From positions 62,001 to 126,000 of the forward strand of contig CAIQKM010000108.1 in NCBI GenBank assembly GCA_903872345.1: DNA of 64,000 nucleotides, given 5' to 3'. The DNA comes from an uncultured Verrucomicrobia subdivision 3 bacterium. Lineage in GTDB: Bacteria > Verrucomicrobiota > Verrucomicrobiia > Limisphaerales > UBA11358. Made by a program: the position numbers and the translations under genes. The notes below the pieces were generated by a model. It saw only the letters and a list, made by a program, of their open reading frames with translations. It made no database searches and was not told the origin of the DNA. This document shows positions 60,886 through 64,000 of the stretch, one piece after another (within the stretch, counting starts at the first letter, position 1; the number at the start of each line of letters is the position of its first letter).

Positions 60886-61021
60886 TTGGGGTGAGGTGGT
60901 GCTCGGGGTATTGTCAGGCTGCGCTCGGCCCCGCCGATTCCATGATTAACTCCTTGCCGCCCCGGGAGGCACCCGTCACAATATCGCGCGATAATTTTAA
61001 TTCAATTTAAAGGACCATAAA

Positions 61022-61816
61022 ATGCACGACTGGCTGATCGTTTTAATCCTCGGTATCGTTGAAGGAATCACAGAATTTCTGCCGATATCCTCCACGGGAC
61101 ATCTGTTGATTGCCGAAAAGTTGATGGGTTCGCATCAGAGCGACCTTTTTAACGTGGTCATCCAGTGCGGCGCGGTCATCGCCGTGATCCCGCTGTTTCC
61201 CCAGCGGATGCACAAGTTCATTTTCGAGCTCGGCAAAAAGGACACGCAGGATTACCTGATGAAGATCGGGACGGCGTTCGTCATCACCTGCATCGGCGGG
61301 TTCATCATTGATAAAAAAGGGATCAAGTTGCCGGAAGAATTGACCCCGGTGGCTTGGGCGCTGTTGATTGGCGGCTTTGTTTTTCTGGGCGTGGAATGGC
61401 TGGTGCGCGGTCGCAAGCCTTCGGATAACGTCACGTGGGCGGTGGTGGTGGCGGTTGGCTTGGGCCAGTTGGTGGCGGCCGTATTTCCCGGCGCGTCCCG
61501 TTCCGGCACCACGATCATGCTTTCCCTGATTCTGGGCATGGGCCGGCCGGCGGCAACGGAGTTTTCCTTTCTGGTCGGCATTCCGACGATGATGGCGGCC
61601 GGCGGGCTGAAGTTATTCAAGGAATTGCTTCATCCTCTGCCGGATGCACCCAAAGAAAACTGGGGGCTGGTCATTCTGGCAACGGTGGTGGCGGCGATTA
61701 CCTCTTTCATTGCGGTAAAATGGCTCCTCCGCTACGTGCAAACGCACACCTTTAACGCCTTCGGCTGGTACCGCATTGTTCTGGCGGCGATCATGCTGGT
61801 GCTGCTGCTACGATAA
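61022..61816 (+). CDS. uppP: Undecaprenyl-diphosphate phosphatase
   Basis: 264 residues with eight membrane segments. The BacA/UppP motifs are present: GIVEGITEFLPISSTGHLLI (residues about 12-31) and FPGASRSGTTIM near 157. The enzyme dephosphorylates undecaprenyl diphosphate for peptidoglycan and polysaccharide carrier recycling. It is monocistronic and followed by an intrinsic terminator. Confidence 0.96.
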   Translation: MHDWLIVLILGIVEGITEFLPISSTGHLLIAEKLMGSHQSDLFNVVIQCGAVIAVIPLFPQRMHKFIFELGKKDTQDYLMKIGTAFVITCIGGFIIDKKGIKLPEELTPVAWALLIGGFVFLGVEWLVRGRKPSDNVTWAVVVAVGLGQLVAAVFPGASRSGTTIMLSLILGMGRPAATEFSFLVGIPTMMAAGGLKLFKELLHPLPDAPKENWGLVILATVVAAITSFIAVKWLLRYVQTHTFNAFGWYRIVLAAIMLVLLLR

Positions 61817-61844
61817 GCAAGCGGTTCCACAAATATCTAAAGCA

Positions 61845-61876
61845 AACGCCCGGCAATGATTGCCGGGCGTTCTTTG
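61845..61876 (+). terminator. Rho-independent terminator after uppP
   Basis: AACGCCCGGCA (61845-61855) pairs with TGCCGGGCGTT (61861-61871), five-base loop, then CTTTGTTTTT. It separates uppP from the convergent LysM gene and may serve both. Confidence 0.88.
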
Positions 61877-61898
61877 TTTTTAAATCCGTCCGGCCGGG

Positions 61899-62474
61899 TT
61901 ATTTCGCCGAGGTGTCGGGGATGAAGATTTTCTTGCCCACGTAAAGTGCATTGGGGTTCAGGCCCGGGTTGGCCTTGATGATCTGCGCGGTGGTCACTTT
62001 CACTCCTTTTTCCTTGAAGGCCTTGGCGATCAAGCCCAGGGTGTCGCCCTCCTGGATAACGTAGGGAAAGCAGTTTTGCGTCACCGCCGGTTCATCGGAA
62101 GTTTTTGGGGTGGTGCCAGAGTGGTGCTGGCGGGGTTCGGCGATGCTGATTTTGCTCAGCTTCTCGAGGTTGGCCAGAATCAGCTCCTTGTCGGCCTGGC
62201 GTTTGCGGTCGATTTCTTGCACCGCGTCCGCGAGCTTCTTCAAATCGGCGGTGCTGGCGCTGTCATTCACCTGCGGGGTGTTGACCTTGACGGCCAGATC
62301 GGCGAGCTCCTTTTCCAGGGCTTCAATCCGTTTCGTCTGTTGCGACTGGGTCTCGATGAGATCCTGAATCTGGCCGCTAATCTTGTCCAACTGCTGTTGC
62401 GTGCCCGAGTCTTGCGCCCGCACACCGGCGATCGCGAAGGTGAACACGCACGTCCAAAGTAAAATTCTTTTCAT
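61899..62474 (-). CDS. LysM-domain exported coiled-coil protein
   Basis: 191 residues from the ATG at 62474; an upstream frame reads into the next intergenic region. A signal peptide (KRILLWTCVFTFAIAGVRA) is followed by a coiled coil (about residues 25-110), then a spacer and one LysM domain (YVIQEGDTLGLIAKAFKEKGVKV ... NALYVGKKIFIP). It would bind peptidoglycan in the periplasm. No enzymatic domain is present. Confidence 0.85.
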   Translation of the reverse strand: MKRILLWTCVFTFAIAGVRAQDSGTQQQLDKISGQIQDLIETQSQQTKRIEALEKELADLAVKVNTPQVNDSASTADLKKLADAVQEIDRKRQADKELILANLEKLSKISIAEPRQHHSGTTPKTSDEPAVTQNCFPYVIQEGDTLGLIAKAFKEKGVKVTTAQIIKANPGLNPNALYVGKKIFIPDTSAK

Positions 62475-62624
62475 GGGAGGAATGAAAAACCCGTTTGCCC
62501 TCCGCGTCAAGCCGAGTTGCGAAGCAGCGGGTGAAAATTGGCGCGGAGCGGTAAGAAATTTAATTTTTGAAGAGCCTGACAGAATTTTCGTGTCTTTTCC
62601 CCGGCGTGCGGGTAAATCATTGCC

Positions 62625-63335
62625 ATGCAAGACTCTTTGCGGCTAAAAGATCAACCGGCCAGCGAACGGCCGCGGGAACGGCTGGCGGCGCTGGGCGCGG
62701 ATGCCCTGAGCCATGCGGAATTGATCGCGATCCTGTTGCGCACGGGGTTGAAGGGCGTGAATGCGGTCGAGATCGGCAAACAGTTGGTGCATAAATTCGG
62801 GACGTTGCAGGGGCTGGCGCAGGCCTCGGTCGCGGACCTGTGCAAGGTGAAGGGCATCGGCCGCGACAAGGCGGTGACGCTGGTGGCGGCGTTTGCGCTG
62901 GCGCGAAAGATGGCGGGCGAGCTGCAGTACGAATCGCCGGTGCTCGACAATCCCGAAAGCGTGGCGCGGCTCTTGCGCGACCAGAATCTGGGGAAACCGG
63001 TGGAGACCCTGCAAGTGCTGCTGCTGAATACGCGGCGGCGGCTGATCCGGGTGGAGGAGATTTCCCAAGGCACGCTGGACACGCTGCTGGTGCATCCCCG
63101 CGAGGTGTTCAAATCTGCCATCGCGGCCAACGCGGCATCGCTGGTGCTGGCGCACAATCATCCGAGCGGCGATCCGAGTCCGAGCGAAGCGGACATCAAG
63201 GTGACGCGGGATTTGATCCGCGCGGGGCAGTTGTTAAAAATCGAGGTGGTGGATCACATCATTTTGGGCCGGGCAACGGCCGAACGGGCGAAGGATTACA
63301 GTTCGTTGCGCGAGCTGGGTTATTTCGGCGGGTAA
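62625..63335 (+). CDS. radC: RadC-family (JAB/MPN-domain) protein
   Basis: 236 residues. The N-terminal helix-hairpin-helix segment (LCKVKGIGRDKAVTLVAAFALARKMAG) and the C-terminal JAMM metal-binding motif LVLAHNHPSGDPSPSEAD are complete. The last residues (YSSLRELGYFGG) are typical. RadC-type proteins are conserved but their role in DNA repair is not established. The end overlaps the convergent AlkB-like gene by 16 bases. Confidence 0.93.
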   Translation: MQDSLRLKDQPASERPRERLAALGADALSHAELIAILLRTGLKGVNAVEIGKQLVHKFGTLQGLAQASVADLCKVKGIGRDKAVTLVAAFALARKMAGELQYESPVLDNPESVARLLRDQNLGKPVETLQVLLLNTRRRLIRVEEISQGTLDTLLVHPREVFKSAIAANAASLVLAHNHPSGDPSPSEADIKVTRDLIRAGQLLKIEVVDHIILGRATAERAKDYSSLRELGYFGG

Positions 63336-63991
63336 GCGACAAAACCGGGGGATTTGACGCCGCCAGATTGGGGCCGCGTGGCTGGCTCTGATCGGACGAT
63401 GGTACGAAAAGTGAGATTGATGCGCGGCGTGGTGATTTTCTTTGATTTGGGCACGCTGTGCAGCCAGTGAGTTTGAGTGGCGTCTTTCATAACCAGCAGA
63501 CTGCCGTTTTCAAGGCTGAGGGAGACGGTCTGCCGGTTCTGCTTATGCTTCAGGCAAAATTTCCGCTCCGCCCCGAGGCTGAGGGAAGCGATGGTTGAAT
63601 TCGTGCCGAGGGCTTTTTCATCATCACTGTGCCAGCCCATGCCTTCATTGCCATCGTGATAGAGGTTGAGCAGGCAGGAATTGAATTTCGTGCCGGTCAG
63701 TGGCTCGACGATCGTTTTGAGCGCGAGCAATTCCGGATTCCAAAGCATGGCCTGCTTGGTGGCCCCGGAATAGGTGTAGAAATAATCTGAGTCGCCATAC
63801 CAGGCTGCTTTCCGGGCGGTAATGATGTGCTTGCCGAAAATGACGGCCTCGTCCTGCTTCCAAGGGACGCGGTGCAGCAGGGCCTCGTAATAATTTCGCG
63901 CAGCAGCCGGAGTGAGGATGGGACCATAATAATTCACCGTCCCGTCGCCGGGCAGCAGGTTCACGGCCGGATCATGACCAAACAAATCCAT
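63320..63991 (-). CDS. AlkB-type 2-oxoglutarate dioxygenase
   Basis: 223 residues with a complete start inside the window. The iron-binding HxD is in GWHSDDEKAL, followed by a distal His in THWLHSVP and 2-oxoglutarate-binding Arg in PRINLTFR, as in ALKBH2/AlkB-like DNA-repair dioxygenases. The class reverses N1-methyladenine and N3-methylcytosine lesions. It shares 16 bases with radC at the 3' ends. Confidence 0.9.
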   Translation of the reverse strand: MDLFGHDPAVNLLPGDGTVNYYGPILTPAAARNYYEALLHRVPWKQDEAVIFGKHIITARKAAWYGDSDYFYTYSGATKQAMLWNPELLALKTIVEPLTGTKFNSCLLNLYHDGNEGMGWHSDDEKALGTNSTIASLSLGAERKFCLKHKQNRQTVSLSLENGSLLVMKDATQTHWLHSVPKSKKITTPRINLTFRTIVRSEPATRPQSGGVKSPGFVAYPPK

Positions 63992-64000
63992 GGGGTTATT

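Overview
The window looks like chromosomal DNA of a GC-rich Verrucomicrobiota member, probably of the Limisphaerales/Pedosphaera type. This is inferred from the gene mix, not from a marker tree. The indicators are a PEP-CTERM protein, pseudopilins of the [24 protein letters not shown] type, many ECF sigma factors, GH29 fucosidases, secreted beta-helix proteins, weak Shine-Dalgarno sites, and REP-type repeats whose arms read SSRREEA or EPPHVGCY in translation. Most genes are housekeeping or envelope genes in short operons, separated by hairpin repeats.

Layout. 1-1202: two tandem thymidylate-kinase-like proteins. 1336-3670: an ECF sigma / anti-sigma / Spy-like set and a Tat-type phosphoesterase. 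3749-9105: ABC-2-like membrane protein, PEP-CTERM protein, cNMP-binding protein and M48 protease. 9183-11939: a beta-helix protein, then a REP-associated tyrosine transposase (RAYT) framed by its own inverted REP pairs. 11946-16623: tyrS, murJ, tcdA and a VapBC-type toxin-antitoxin pair. 16636-25478: hydrolase, an ECF sigma factor fused to a membrane and pentapeptide-repeat module, pseudopilin, Na+/H+ antiporter, beta-CASP nuclease, glycosyltransferase and flippase. 25920-30785: peptidase, slyX, thiH and an SDR. 30822-32306: a small accessory cluster (CPCC protein, Tdi1-immunity-like protein, zinc-ribbon L7/L12-like protein, membrane protein) beside the 3' end of a canonical tRNA-Ser(CGA).

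32627-45853 is a deoxy-sugar region. A divergent AraC regulator faces a nine-gene operon: Gfo/Idh oxidoreductase, a solute-binding-protein homologue without signal peptide, MaoC dehydratase, family III CoA-transferase, GH29 fucosidase with an F5/8-type module, rhamnose/fucose mutarotase, second MaoC, RhaT-type symporter and a sugar lactonase. A pectate-lyase-fold protein, an esterase and a second fucosidase follow. The operon suggests uptake and oxidation of L-fucose or L-rhamnose with an unexplained CoA-dependent branch.

46678-49206 is the most unusual part. Five tRNA-like genes (Trp-, Met-, Arg-, His- and Cys-like, each with an encoded CCA) flank an RtcB RNA ligase. Four carry T54-G55 instead of T54-T55 in the T loop, the fifth carries GG there, and all five lack the GG pair in the D loop. 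The canonical tRNA-Ser in the same window has the normal T loop and D loop. The downstream group sits directly upstream of a DUF350 / glutathionylspermidine-synthase-like ATP-grasp operon.

52218-63991: a second REPIN-like repeat, HNH nuclease, an AT-rich DUF5677-like gene, a GGQ release-factor-like protein, hldD, a sorting-nexin-free secreted beta-propeller, a beta-propeller/phosphoesterase fusion, uppP, a LysM protein, radC and an AlkB-type dioxygenase. No CRISPR array, rRNA operon or prophage structural genes were seen.
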